Shown: positions 8,507 through 17,368, numbered from the stretch's first letter. The stretch: 64,000 bases of DNA from Calothrix sp. PCC 7103 (GCF_000331305.1 NZ_KB217478.1:3384627-3448626); one strand, 5' to 3'. Translations and numbers: made by a program. The notes: a model not told the origin generated them from the letters alone.

Positions 8507-9487
8507 TTAGTTGGAGGTGAGGCAGCTTAAAAAGTCTTGTTTTAATTTGGCTTCGTCTAGGTTACGTCCAATGAAGACTAGTTCGTTTTTGCGAGTTTCG
8601 TTTTCTTTCCAAGCACGGTCTGGTTTACCTTCAAATAACATGTGTACTCCTTGGAAAACAAAGCGCTCATCTTCGCCCTCAATATTCAATATACCTTTCA
8701 TACGGAATATATCAGTCCCTTGAGTTTGTAACAATTCGCTTAACCAAGCATTGAGCTTTTCTCCATCCAAAGCGCCTTTTTCCACGAGCGCGACCGATGT
8801 TACTGTTTCATCATGTTCATGGTCGTGTTCTTCGGTTAAAAACTCTGGCTCTATTTCTAACGCACGTTCTAAATCAAACGCTTTTACACCTAACAGTGCA
8901 TCCATTTCTAACTCGGAGTTGCGGGTGCGGTAAATTTTAGCCATGATGTTCATCGACCGAATTCGTTTTTCGAGTTCTTCGAGTTCTTCAGGTTCGACTA
9001 AATCGGTTTTGTTTAATAATACGACATCGGCAAATGCTATTTGCTCTTGCGCTTCATCCGCATCCCAATGTTGCCAAATATGCTTCGCATCTACTACTGT
9101 GACGACTGCATCTAGTTCTAATTTTTCCTTCATGTCCTCATCGACAAAGAAAGTTTGAATTACAGGCGCCGGGTCTGCTAATCCAGTAGTTTCAATGACG
9201 AGGTGGTCAAATTTGTTACGACGCTTCATCAAGTTGCCGATAATGCGTATCAAGTCACCACGCACTGTACAACAAATACAACCGTTGTTCATTTCAAAGA
9301 TTTCTTCATCAGCATCGATAACTAATTGGTTGTCGATACCGACTTCTCCAAACTCGTTCACAATAACGGCAACTTTTTTACCATGTTCGTGGGTGAGTAT
9401 TCGGTTTAGAAGTGTTGTTTTGCCGGCGCCTAAGTAGCCAGTTAAAACTGTTACAGGTACTAAGGAAGTAATATCAGTTGTTGTCAT
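8507..9487 (-). CDS. COG0523 G3E GTPase (CobW/metal chaperone type)
   Basis: A 326-residue protein with Walker A GYLGAGKTT (about residues 17-25), the metal-binding motif GCICC (about 70-74), the G3 region ETTGLADP and the G4 motif LNKTD. A His/Asp-rich loop, EEHDHEHDE (about 221-229), precedes the CobW C-terminal domain. These cytosolic GTPases insert or deliver metals such as Zn or Co. The specific target cannot be read from sequence. I looked upstream for a Zur site and saw none. It is the last gene of the minus-strand run 8.5-13.1 kb, 125 bases after the hydrolase. Confidence 0.9.
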   Translation of the reverse strand: MTTTDITSLVPVTVLTGYLGAGKTTLLNRILTHEHGKKVAVIVNEFGEVGIDNQLVIDADEEIFEMNNGCICCTVRGDLIRIIGNLMKRRNKFDHLVIETTGLADPAPVIQTFFVDEDMKEKLELDAVVTVVDAKHIWQHWDADEAQEQIAFADVVLLNKTDLVEPEELEELEKRIRSMNIMAKIYRTRNSELEMDALLGVKAFDLERALEIEPEFLTEEHDHEHDETVTSVALVEKGALDGEKLNAWLSELLQTQGTDIFRMKGILNIEGEDERFVFQGVHMLFEGKPDRAWKENETRKNELVFIGRNLDEAKLKQDFLSCLTSN

Positions 9488-9612
9488 AATATCGCAGAGT
9501 GTGGAGTGATAAGTTTACCTGTTAGCCAAATATAATTTTCGACTCAACGTGTTCATTTCTGGATGATTGTGAGATTTTGTTAGGTTCCATTCCTCCAACG
9601 GCACTCCCCAAA

Positions 9613-10518
9613 CTACTTTAAAAATGGAGAAATAGCTTCAACTATTTCTTGGGAATACTCTTCGTGCATTCCTAGTGTGCCGGGAAGGGTGACGCTGATG
9701 ACGTTGGGCAATGCTGATAGTGCATCCATATCAGCACGCGATTTTGGTGGTGATGATTCTCCAATTATTACCATTAAGGGTATATTTAAACGGCTTGCCA
9801 GTTCTAAATATTCTGTTCGACTGTGTACTGCATCTAAATTACCTGTAACAAATGCTGCTGGTGCAAACCTCGCTCCTGGTTTCTGAGTATTACGCCACTT
9901 GTGTTCTACAAATTCGGGTGTGAGCTTATTTGCATCAACGTATACATGGCGCCGATACATCCAGCTTAAAAAAGATGGTGCGGTATTGAGTTTATATAAT
10001 AATTGTCCAACAATTGGAGAACGCACTAAATTTTTACCAATATCAGCTTGGTCACGACTTAACCCCATTGTCGGTAGAGGTCCACGCCAAGTTGGCGCCA
10101 CTAATACAATCCGCGAAAATAAACTTGGTTGTTTATTGGCAAGTTCTAAAACATAAGCACTACTATGTCCCGCAGCAACAACGGCAATAGGAGTTTGTAA
10201 GCAATTTATAATGAAGTCTCGAAGAAATTGATGATAAATTGCTGGTTGATAGTCAAGAGCAGGACGCGACGAATCTCCGAAACCAGGAAAATCAACTGCG
10301 ATAGTTTGGAAGTGGGGTGATAGCTGCTTGGCTATACCACTCATTTCTGAACGCATTGAGACGGTGCTAAATGCTGGAAGTAACAATACTGGAGTACCGT
10401 TGCCGAGAATCTCGTAAACTACGCGAACGCTTTGGTTTTGGTAGTTCCATGTGTATTCGTGAACGGCGCCACCAATATTAAATTTAACTGCGGTGTCTTG
10501 AGATAATAAATTTGTCAT
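9613..10518 (-). CDS. Alpha/beta hydrolase
   Basis: A 301-residue single-domain hydrolase with the oxyanion strand VLLLPAF, the VDFPGFGDS loop, the nucleophile elbow GHSSA (Ser about 119) and a C-terminal GMHEEYS with the likely catalytic His. The acid is probably the Asp near VIIGESSPPKSRADM, but that is less clear. The substrate is unknown. Its ATG overlaps the TGA of the SufE gene (10515-10518, ATGA), so the two are translationally coupled. Typical length for the family. Confidence 0.85.
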   Translation of the reverse strand: MTNLLSQDTAVKFNIGGAVHEYTWNYQNQSVRVVYEILGNGTPVLLLPAFSTVSMRSEMSGIAKQLSPHFQTIAVDFPGFGDSSRPALDYQPAIYHQFLRDFIINCLQTPIAVVAAGHSSAYVLELANKQPSLFSRIVLVAPTWRGPLPTMGLSRDQADIGKNLVRSPIVGQLLYKLNTAPSFLSWMYRRHVYVDANKLTPEFVEHKWRNTQKPGARFAPAAFVTGNLDAVHSRTEYLELASRLNIPLMVIIGESSPPKSRADMDALSALPNVISVTLPGTLGMHEEYSQEIVEAISPFLK

Positions 10519-10952
10519 AAGTTATTGCTCCCTGTTTCCAAAGCTTTTTTTTGCATGGTTTTAAAAATATTGTAAAAACCATTAGCACGCGATGGGGTGA
10601 GACTAACGTTTAAACCAGTTTCTTGAATAAAGTCGGGAGTCAGTTGAATAATTTCTGCTGGGGTCAGTCCGTTGAGTCCTTCAACCAATAAACCAACTAA
10701 ACCCTTAGTGAGTTGTGAGTCAGAATCACCAGTATATGTAACCTTCCCATCATCGAGTGCAGCAGTAATAAAAACTTGCGAGACACAACCGGGGACTTTA
10801 TTTTCTGGTACTTTATCTTCTTCAGAAAGTGGGTTGAGCTTGGTTCCGTACCAAATTAACTGTTCGTACCGTCGCTTTTGGTCTGTCGCGCGTTGGAAAC
10901 GTTGGACGATTTTCGCCAAGGACGGTGGCAATGATTCTATCGAAAACGACAT
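10515..10952 (-). CDS. sufE: SufE-family sulfur acceptor
   Basis: A 145-residue protein with the active-site motif VPGCVSQVF; the Cys (about residue 56) accepts persulfide sulfur from a cysteine desulfurase such as SufS and passes it to Fe-S cluster assembly in the cytosol. Length and the RYEQLIWYGTKLNPL start region fit SufE. It is not next to other suf genes. It overlaps the downstream hydrolase by four bases and follows the deacetylase gene by 43 bases, so it is probably co-transcribed with both. Confidence 0.93.
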   Translation of the reverse strand: MSFSIESLPPSLAKIVQRFQRATDQKRRYEQLIWYGTKLNPLSEEDKVPENKVPGCVSQVFITAALDDGKVTYTGDSDSQLTKGLVGLLVEGLNGLTPAEIIQLTPDFIQETGLNVSLTPSRANGFYNIFKTMQKKALETGSNNL

Positions 10953-10995
10953 AGCAACGGCATCAAATAATCGGGTCTTACCTTTCGAGTGTAGA

Positions 10996-11682
10996 TTATT
11001 TGAGCATTTGTGACACTGTTTGGAATTTATAACCTTGCGCTTGTAGTGTACGCACGATTATTTCTGTCGCGGCAATCGTAGTGCCTCGTTCTCCTCCACC
11101 GTCGTGAAGTAAAATTATGGCGCCTGGAGTTACATTACTAATTACGTAGTTTGCAATTACCTCTGGATTTGAAGCGTGATAATCTTTTGGGTCTAAATTC
11201 CATAGAATATTCTTCTTATGCATTTTATTCAGAATATAGGGCAATGTAAATCTTTTATACCCATATGGCGCCCTAAATAATATTTCTTGCTTTACTCCTA
11301 ATTTTCTTATTAGTTCATCCGTTTTACTTATTTCCGAACGGATGAAAGCTGGGGTTTTCCAAATAAGTTTTTGATGTGAATAAGAGTGATTACCAATCTC
11401 ATGTCCATTGGCAACGAGATTTTGGATAGTTTGCGTGTGTGCTTCGATGTTTTGACCAATTGTAAAAAATGTTGCTTTGACTCCAAATTGATTTAGTAGG
11501 TCTATTAATTGGTCTGTATATGGTGGGTTTGGACCATCATCATATGTTAAAGCGACTACATACTCTTGCGTATTTACTTTAGTAAAGTATTGTCCTAATA
11601 GTTGGAATTTAGAGGTTTGGGCAAGTTTATCGAGTAATAAGTATGTAATTATAATTACTGTTATGATGATTAGTAAATACAT
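10996..11682 (-). CDS. Membrane-anchored polysaccharide deacetylase (NodB domain)
   Basis: From the ATG at 11682 the protein has 228 residues: an N-terminal membrane anchor (MYLLIIITVIIITYLLL) and a NodB/CE4 domain. CE4 motifs are TYDDGPN (motif 1, catalytic base and metal Asp), GNHSYSH (motif 2, metal His pair), RAPYGYK (motif 3) and LLHDGGGE (motif 5). The expected activity is metal-dependent removal of N-acetyl groups from cell-surface glycan or peptidoglycan outside the membrane. An in-frame upstream start at 11778 would translate an intergenic repeat, so I reject it. The next gene upstream is a GT2 glycosyltransferase, a NodC/NodB-like pairing. Confidence 0.9.
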   Translation of the reverse strand: MYLLIIITVIIITYLLLDKLAQTSKFQLLGQYFTKVNTQEYVVALTYDDGPNPPYTDQLIDLLNQFGVKATFFTIGQNIEAHTQTIQNLVANGHEIGNHSYSHQKLIWKTPAFIRSEISKTDELIRKLGVKQEILFRAPYGYKRFTLPYILNKMHKKNILWNLDPKDYHASNPEVIANYVISNVTPGAIILLHDGGGERGTTIAATEIIVRTLQAQGYKFQTVSQMLK

Positions 11683-11697
11683 AAGATAAGGTACTGT

Positions 11698-11768
11698 AGG
11701 TTGGGTGGATGCTTTGCGGAACCCAACATAGGTAAGAAAAATTGTTGGGTTCCGTTCCTCCACCCAAC
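11698..11768. repeat. GGGTTGGGTGGA-type intergenic repeat
   Basis: GTAGGTTGGGTGGAT...GGAACCCAACA followed by an inverted counterpart ending TCCACCCAACC. Related copies lie near 52760-52790 and 57310-57345. It sits between the glycosyltransferase and the deacetylase. Confidence 0.6.
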
Positions 11769-11818
11769 CGACTATCAAGCACCAGCTTAATATGTGATAG
11801 ATAAATAATTGTGCTTAG

Positions 11819-11888
11819 TGAGAAACCCGGTTTCTTTTGGTTTCTGTTAAAGGTTGTTATGTTCAGTGTAGAAGAAACCGGGTTTCTG
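11819..11888. repeat. GAAACCCGGTTTC palindrome pair
   Basis: Two copies of the AGAAACCCGGTTTCT palindrome, at about 11821-11835 and 11872-11887, in a snap-back arrangement. The same element occurs at 14348-14415, 50651-50665 and 62669-62703. Confidence 0.75.
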
Positions 11889-11895
11889 GGATTTC

Positions 11896-13098
11896 TTAAG
11901 CATCTCTTTGAGTACGAACCCAGGTTTTTTGGGGTTTGAGCAAGAAAGAAAGATAAATGCCAAGGTTCCAAATCATGTAAAACGGTATTGTAATAAGCGT
12001 GCGTGCAGGTAAGTCGGTACGTCCGAATTTAAACCATGCGCTTGTTATCGCAATAATTATAAATAATCCCTCAATACCTATAATAAGTGTTGATAGCCAA
12101 CCAATACCTAGAAGTATCGATGTAAATAGAGCGAGGGTAAAGCTTAATAACCAAAGCATTACTAATAAAGATATCGGTAAAACTGATAGGTCTAAAGCGA
12201 TGGCAATTAGATTAAATCTTTTTTGTTGTATTGCAGCTACGAGTAATCTCGGTACTTGTGTTAACAGGGTTTGTAAGTGTCCATGAACCCATCTTGTTCG
12301 CTGAGTGTTTCCTGCTTGTTTTTGTTCAGGAAAATACCCTGTTACTAGTGCTTCTTCACAAAATACTGGCGCAAAACCAGCTAATGTAAAATCTAGTCCG
12401 GTTTGCTTGTCTTCGACGATATTACCGCTGGCAAATCCGACTTTTTCAACTAGACACCAAGGAAAAGCCATTCCTGTACCTGCTAGTGAAGCTGGTATAC
12501 CTAACCTTGCACACCCGCGCTGACGGACTAAGTTTTTGACTAAGAATGCCAGAGTTGAGACTGCGTGCCTTGCTGTAAAATTTTCTGGCGCCTTGAGTAA
12601 ATTTGTTGATTGAATGGGTCGATTTGTCGAGACTGCCATTGTTGCCAAGCGTTGTATTGTACCTGAATGTACGGTGCAATCTGCGTCAATTACCACAACA
12701 ACATCGGGTGGATTGGCGTTCAAATATTTAAATCCAAAGTCAAGTGCATATCCTTTGCCTCTGTTTTGTAAATCAAACCGTTCTATAACAGTGGCGCCTT
12801 CTGCACGCGCAATATCAGCTGTTTTGTCGGTGCAATTGTCAGCAACTACCAATATTTGTACATTCGTCGTTGAAGCGTATATTGCTGCTAACGTGGTTTG
12901 AATACTTTTTGCTTCGTTATGTGCTGGTATTAAAACACATACTTTTGGTTGATGATGAATATAGTTTGCATGATTACGCTTAGGTAATAAAGCTGCCATG
13001 CATTCAATAAACAAAATTGAACAAGGAAATGCTAACAACAGCGAAATTACTTGCAAAAAATTATTAACGATTGTAAAGGAGAAAATGTTAGTCAGCAT
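11896..13098 (-). CDS. Family 2 glycosyltransferase, membrane-bound
   Basis: About 400 residues from the ATG at 13098; a GTG at 13140 would add 14 residues. An N-terminal helix is followed by the GT2 domain with VCVLIPAHNEA, VVADNCTDKT, NRGKGYALDFGF, the metal-binding DADC and the acceptor-site TQRTRW. Four C-terminal membrane helices (about residues 290-395) end the protein. This is the layout of processive or semi-processive synthases such as NodC or PgaC, using a nucleotide sugar at the inner face of the membrane. With the NodB-type deacetylase downstream it probably makes a surface amino-sugar polymer or oligomer; that pairing is inference. Confidence 0.87.
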   Translation of the reverse strand: MLTNIFSFTIVNNFLQVISLLLAFPCSILFIECMAALLPKRNHANYIHHQPKVCVLIPAHNEAKSIQTTLAAIYASTTNVQILVVADNCTDKTADIARAEGATVIERFDLQNRGKGYALDFGFKYLNANPPDVVVVIDADCTVHSGTIQRLATMAVSTNRPIQSTNLLKAPENFTARHAVSTLAFLVKNLVRQRGCARLGIPASLAGTGMAFPWCLVEKVGFASGNIVEDKQTGLDFTLAGFAPVFCEEALVTGYFPEQKQAGNTQRTRWVHGHLQTLLTQVPRLLVAAIQQKRFNLIAIALDLSVLPISLLVMLWLLSFTLALFTSILLGIGWLSTLIIGIEGLFIIIAITSAWFKFGRTDLPARTLITIPFYMIWNLGIYLSFLLKPQKTWVRTQRDA

Positions 13099-13452
13099 GA
13101 TATATCTACTTATTAAAAAAGTCAAGTTTTTGGGCAACACTTGTGAAGATGAGCAACAAATTGCTATTTAATGACAATTTGCACAGCCAAATTAATGTTT
13201 TTTTTGGTATGCGGAATTTGCCTTCAAGAAGATTCTTGCAGAGCCATTAAAAGGAATATATTCTTTTATTGATTTATAATATGCCCTCAGTAAATTAATT
13301 ATTTATTTTTCATAAAACTTTAGGCGCCGTTCGTAAAGTTTTTACAATTGGCTGTAGATTGTGAAGATTGGCAACGGATAGAACGGATGAAACGTATTAA
13401 GAACATAGACTAAATGTTATATGCTTTTATTATGTGTAGAGAGATTAATTAA
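13099..13452. other. Upstream region of the glycosyltransferase
   Basis: About 350 AT-rich bases with no gene. It contains a GCAACGGATAGAACGGATG repeat at about 13370-13389, of the same type as those at 40718-40745, 40925-40955 and 47827-47886. The promoter of the minus-strand run 13.1-8.5 kb should lie here, but no box is clear enough to call. Confidence 0.5.
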
Positions 13453-13634
13453 CTACTTGTTTGAACTTTGTATGACAGCATATAATAACTTACCTGCGCC
13501 ATATTTGATTACATCAGCACTAGGTGAATTTATTTCTGTTTGTACTTTATTTATATTATCTTTAGCTATTGCCTTATCTACATATGCTATACTTAAAGTA
13601 ATACCTATACTACGAACGACGCCTGTAAATTTTT
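13453..13634 (-). pseudogene. Decayed duplicate of the DgcN/DUF1611 C-terminus
   Basis: Read on the minus strand, this segment gives FTGVVRSIGITLSIAYVD, then KVQTEI, then ADVIKYGAGKLLYAV. It aligns residue by residue with the C-terminus of the intact protein at 14413-15453 (FTGASVVGIALNTAHLD, KVQTET, TDVIRYGGAKLLDAV). Homology starts abruptly near 13634 and ends at the stop at 13453-13455. It is a truncated, diverged partial duplicate without a start. A 77-codon plus-strand frame over the same bases is only its shadow. Confidence 0.8.
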
Positions 13635-13657
13635 CTATGTGGGTAGTAAAATAATTT

Positions 13658-13685
13658 GTAGAGACTAAACATGTTTAGTCTCTAC
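13658..13685. terminator. 28-bp perfect palindrome, terminator-like
   Basis: GTAGAGACTAAACA followed by its exact reverse complement. It lies directly downstream of the DUF1400 gene. It shares its GTAGAGAC/GTCTCTAC ends with 28-bp palindromes at 37942 and 57195, which also follow gene ends. Confidence 0.7.
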
Positions 13686-13712
13686 GTAGGGGTAACTAAA
13701 TTGACTAATAGT

Positions 13713-14264
13713 TTAGAACAATTTCGCAAGCGTGCTTAAACGTTCATAAACAGAGACGAGTCTATCTCCACGAAGTTCAACAGCAGCAGTGGGATAATTG
13801 CGGATAGCTCCAAGCAGAGTTACTTCACCATTTTGCTTTATAGACTCACTCAAAGCGGTTCGCAGTGTGCGTTCGTCTAGTTGTTTTCCAGGAGGACGAA
13901 CAACTGAGCCAATTTGGTCTACCAAAACTGGCCCTGCCCAGCTTGATAATAAGCTATCTAAAAAGCCTGGGTCGGCTTTTATGCCTGCTGTTAGTGCTTT
14001 ACGAGCAACCGCAGGAGTTTGTTGAGATGCTTGTAAATAAGCTTTTAGTACAGGTGTGGTCTGACCAGTATTCACAAACTGATTTAATTCATTGGTAGAC
14101 ACTTTCCCTTGGAAGGAGCCGTATTTTAAAATAACTTGTTCGGCAGCATTCGCATTAGTGCTAAAAAGTAGAACACTAGCACTGGCTCCCAAAATTACCA
14201 ATGGGTTAACTACAAAATTTAAGTGCCGTTGCTTGATATGCTTAAAAAATTTCAAAATCTGCAT
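13713..14264 (-). CDS. Exported DUF1400 protein
   Basis: From the ATG at 14264 the product has 183 residues: a basic start, a hydrophobic stretch (VILGASASVLLFS) and a likely signal cleavage after NANA, then a mature part beginning AEQVILKYGSF. This is the DUF1400 pattern. In cyanobacteria that domain often precedes an alpha/beta hydrolase domain, but here it stands alone and ends with RLVSVYERLSTLAKLF. Function unknown; it probably acts in the periplasm or on the membrane. An in-frame ATG at 14303 would lengthen the signal region. The gene follows dgcN by about 150 bases. Confidence 0.8.
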   Translation of the reverse strand: MQILKFFKHIKQRHLNFVVNPLVILGASASVLLFSTNANAAEQVILKYGSFQGKVSTNELNQFVNTGQTTPVLKAYLQASQQTPAVARKALTAGIKADPGFLDSLLSSWAGPVLVDQIGSVVRPPGKQLDERTLRTALSESIKQNGEVTLLGAIRNYPTAAVELRGDRLVSVYERLSTLAKLF

Positions 14265-14347
14265 TCTTAACCAACTGTCATATTCTAAGAACATAAGTTC
14301 CATTATAGAAACTCAGTAGGCTTGCTATCTCTAACTTACGACACATA

Positions 14348-14415
14348 AGAAACCCGGTTTCTTGGTCGATATACTGTAATACAAATAAGGATTTAGCGTA
14401 GAAACCGGGTTTCTA
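14348..14415. repeat. GAAACCCGGTTTC palindrome pair
   Basis: AGAAACCCGGTTTCT at about 14349-14363 and GAAACCGGGTTTC at about 14401-14414, between DUF1400 and the DUF1611 gene. The right copy touches the 3' end of dgcN. Confidence 0.7.
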
Positions 14416-15453
14416 ACTTCGCATTACGGCATCTAATAACTTAGCACCACCATATCTAATTACATCAGTACAAGGTAAACCAGTTTCTGTTTGAACTTTA
14501 GCTATTTCTTGTTTAGCTGTAGCTTCATCTAGATGTGCTGTATTCAAAGCAATACCTACAACAGAGGCGCCTGTAAATGCTCCTGCACCTTTTGCGACTA
14601 TTTCGTACAGCTTGATAACTTCGTTCAACGGAGGAATGGGTATACCTTCCATTACTTCGGTTTGCCCTGCCCGATGTACGAGAATCATCTGTGTTGCCTG
14701 CGAACCTCGTATTAAAGGTAATGTTGCTGTTGATGCTGGATGTAACAGCGAACCTTGTCCTTCGATGTGTAAAATATCATAGTTTTTTCCATATCGCATT
14801 ACCATTTGCTCAACGGCGCCTGCTGCATAATCTACCCGTATAGCGTCTAAAGGAACTCCGTCACCTTCGAGCATTAACCCAGTTTGCCCGGTTGCTAAAA
14901 ATTTAGAACGCCATCCTCTTAATCGAGATGCATGGTGTAATTCTATACTAGTAGACATTTTGCCTACAGCCATGTCAGTGCCAATAGTTAATACACGACG
15001 ACAAGGTAAATTGCGTGCTTGTGCTGTTCCTATACCTAAATTAGATGGTTCCTTTCGCACATCCCAAATTAGCTGACCAGGTTTGAGGAGTGCTTTGAGT
15101 TCGGGGATATTTTCTAAAGGAGTATGTAACCCATTAAATATAGACATTCCTGCTTTAATAGCATCCTTTAATTCGTGCCAATAATCATCAGGTAAGGCGC
15201 CACCTTTAGGAGCAATGGCAATGACTAAAACTTCGGGTTGATATTTCAAAGATTCTGCAACCGAACCGACTATTGGTACATCGCGCTTAATACCCGTTAA
15301 TTCAACTATTGATTTGCCAGCAGATTCTTTATCAATTGCAGCAACTATTGGAGCTTCGCTATATCGCAAGAGCGACAGTCCAGTTTTTCCAATCGTTCCA
15401 GTAATTCCTCCGTGTAAAAGAATTGCAACCCTTTGATTAAGCGCTAACCGCAC
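14413..15453 (-). CDS. dgcN: DUF1611 protein, D-glutamate N-acetyltransferase type (DgcN)
   Basis: A 346-residue DUF1611 protein: an N-terminal Rossmann-like domain (VAILLHGGITGTIGKTGL) and a C-terminal P-loop domain with IGTDMAVGKMSTSIEL and HIEGQGSLLHP. In characterised bacteria DgcN acetylates D-glutamate and the enolase-type epimerase DgcA converts N-acetyl-D-glutamate to N-acetyl-L-glutamate. Here the gene overlaps the epimerase gene by 17 bases, the same pairing, which supports the assignment; the enzymatic role is inferred from family and context. A decayed copy of its last 60 codons lies at 13453-13634. Confidence 0.82.
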   Translation of the reverse strand: MRLALNQRVAILLHGGITGTIGKTGLSLLRYSEAPIVAAIDKESAGKSIVELTGIKRDVPIVGSVAESLKYQPEVLVIAIAPKGGALPDDYWHELKDAIKAGMSIFNGLHTPLENIPELKALLKPGQLIWDVRKEPSNLGIGTAQARNLPCRRVLTIGTDMAVGKMSTSIELHHASRLRGWRSKFLATGQTGLMLEGDGVPLDAIRVDYAAGAVEQMVMRYGKNYDILHIEGQGSLLHPASTATLPLIRGSQATQMILVHRAGQTEVMEGIPIPPLNEVIKLYEIVAKGAGAFTGASVVGIALNTAHLDEATAKQEIAKVQTETGLPCTDVIRYGGAKLLDAVMRS

Positions 15454-16489
15454 GATATTCTACCCCCAAACCTGGTAAATCATTAGGAAATAGGCGCCCA
15501 GATTGTAGAACCGCACCACAAAAAGGGTCATCTATAAGATTAAGATGACTGTCTAAATCTAGATAGTCTGCTAACGGAGAAATTTGTGCAGCAGCAGTAT
15601 TTGTCAATGCGCTATCTGAATAACAACCAAACATAACTTGCAATTCATAGGCGCGTGCTACATGTATCATCCGTATTGCCTCGGTTAAGCCACCCGACTT
15701 CATCAGCTTGATATTAATACCATCGATGCTATTTGCCAAGTCTGGAACATCTTGACTTATAAAACAACTTTCGTCTAAAAATATCGGCAATGGCTGTTTA
15801 GCTTTCAATTCCGGTAATTCTGCCTCTTTTCCTTTTGCCAAGGGTTGTTCAATATATTTGATATTTAAATCTGCTAACCACCTACCCATTATAATGGCAT
15901 TCTCCAAACTCCAACCACCGTTGGCATCCACAAATATCTCAAGATTTGGCGCTGAATCTTGTACAGCAAGTAACATTTGTTTGTCAGCTTCGATACCTTC
16001 TTTGCTACCAAGTTTTACTTTCAAAATTTTAATATCAGCGTATTCCAGCCATTTTTTAACTCGTTCTCTTGCACCATCAGGTGTATTTATACCAATCGTT
16101 ACAGAAGTAGGAACAATCGTATTTCTATCTAAACCCCATATTTTCCATAGAGGTAAACCAACACTTTTGCCAAACCAGTCGTGTAAAGCGATATCTATTG
16201 CCGCGCGTACTGGGCTGATAATATTAGCTTCTATTAAAACTTGTTCTATACGGTGACGCTCATAGGGAGTGAATTCTTCTAAAGTTGGCGCCAGCTTCAG
16301 TAAGCTTGAGTAAATCATTTCGGTAGTTAAAGCACCACCTCCCGCACTAAACGGTGATGCTTCACCCCACCCTTCAATACCATTGTGTAAAATTTTTACC
16401 CATACATTTGTTGTCTGCGCTGTTGTACCATAACTAATTTTGAGCGGAAAACGTTTTGTTAGGGTAAATAATTTTACATTTATTTGCAT
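15437..16489 (-). CDS. dgcA: Enolase-superfamily dipeptide/N-acetyl-glutamate epimerase (DgcA)
   Basis: A 350-residue muconate-lactonizing subgroup enzyme. It has the KxK base in LKVKLG (about 163), metal ligands in FVDANGGW, IEQPL and FLDES, and the opposite-face Lys in INIKLMKSGG. The capping domain (FPLKISYGT, GWGEASPF) is complete. The family includes L-Ala-D/L-Glu epimerases; next to a DUF1611 gene it is more likely to act on N-acetyl-glutamate as DgcA. It overlaps the DUF2993 gene upstream by 10 bases and dgcN downstream by 17, so all three are coupled in one operon. Confidence 0.88.
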   Translation of the reverse strand: MQINVKLFTLTKRFPLKISYGTTAQTTNVWVKILHNGIEGWGEASPFSAGGGALTTEMIYSSLLKLAPTLEEFTPYERHRIEQVLIEANIISPVRAAIDIALHDWFGKSVGLPLWKIWGLDRNTIVPTSVTIGINTPDGARERVKKWLEYADIKILKVKLGSKEGIEADKQMLLAVQDSAPNLEIFVDANGGWSLENAIIMGRWLADLNIKYIEQPLAKGKEAELPELKAKQPLPIFLDESCFISQDVPDLANSIDGINIKLMKSGGLTEAIRMIHVARAYELQVMFGCYSDSALTNTAAAQISPLADYLDLDSHLNLIDDPFCGAVLQSGRLFPNDLPGLGVEYRAVSA

Positions 16490-17241
16490 GATTCTACTTT
16501 ATTAGACGAAGGAATTTTACGTAAATGCACTTGTACCATTAATGTCATAGTACCTTTTTCTACCTCCATCTTTTTAACACGAAAAGCAGTCCCGCCCATT
16601 TCTAGATGAGGTGCTTCTGTCAATTCTTTAAGTTTTTTAATCAAAGCTGTAATGAAATCAAGGGTAATACCTTCATTTTCAGCACATACAAAGCTTTCGA
16701 GTATAATTGGTGAGGTTTCAGTACGAGGGCAAATAATAGCTTGAAACGTTAATGGGCGTGTGGCGCCTGCTTGTTCGAGTAAAATTTTACCGACAACCTT
16801 TATTTTCTTTGGTTCAGGTAAATGAATACGGATAAGTTGGGGTTTAAAAGTAACGGTATCACCGTTTAAGTCTAAAGCTAGTCCCTTTTGTAGGAAGCTA
16901 CGAACCCAGTTAGTAGTCATCGCACGGTTTAAATCATCCTCGGTCAATACCACACGGGCATTTGCATTAACAGGTTGGTCAAATTCGACTTTACCAAAAA
17001 CAGCGTTTAAAGGATTAACTGAAACAGTATCGGTTTGCAACTGAAGTTCTTGTATGCGAACACCTTGCATTTCCAAACCTTGTCCCTGTATCCCAACTCC
17101 ATCAACTTCTCCTTGAAGAAGTTTTAATATATCAGTTTGAATATCAACGTCAATTTCTTCAACATTATCAAACGCAAGACCCACACTTGTTTCAATCGCT
17201 TTAGAGACTAGCGTCCCTTCCATATTTTGTTCAGTTTTCAC
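16480..17241 (-). CDS. DUF2993 (LmeA-like) lipid-associated protein
   Basis: A 253-residue protein with no signal peptide. It shows the DUF2993 pattern of repeated beta strands: VEEIDVDIQTDILKLLQGEVD at the start, VSVNPLNAVFGKVEFDQPVNA in the middle and GTMTLMVQVHLRKIP at the end. LmeA-type proteins bind phospholipids or act in envelope glycolipid metabolism; the cyanobacterial function is unknown. A start at 17223 (MEGTLVSKA) is also possible. Its stop overlaps the start of the epimerase gene, implying co-expression. Confidence 0.82.
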   Translation of the reverse strand: MKTEQNMEGTLVSKAIETSVGLAFDNVEEIDVDIQTDILKLLQGEVDGVGIQGQGLEMQGVRIQELQLQTDTVSVNPLNAVFGKVEFDQPVNANARVVLTEDDLNRAMTTNWVRSFLQKGLALDLNGDTVTFKPQLIRIHLPEPKKIKVVGKILLEQAGATRPLTFQAIICPRTETSPIILESFVCAENEGITLDFITALIKKLKELTEAPHLEMGGTAFRVKKMEVEKGTMTLMVQVHLRKIPSSNKVESCK

Positions 17242-17368
17242 AATTTTACCATTAAGATTTTGTCAGCTCTGTAAATCTAGACGCTAGACAATAAAAATTA
17301 ATCTACATTCCGAAGGTAATATTTAATTTTAATGATTCTACCATTGATAGAAGGCGCCTTGTTTTTAT

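Noticed and set aside
9488-9612. Possible Zur operator upstream of the G3E GTPase
   Set aside because: No convincing TGATAAT-type palindrome is present.
11683-11778. N-terminal extension of the polysaccharide deacetylase
   Set aside because: It translates a GGGTTGGGTGGA intergenic repeat; the start at 11682 gives a clean membrane anchor.
13421-13654. 77-codon plus-strand frame with a hydrophobic stretch
   Set aside because: It is antisense to the decayed dgcN duplicate, whose minus-strand alignment explains the sequence better.
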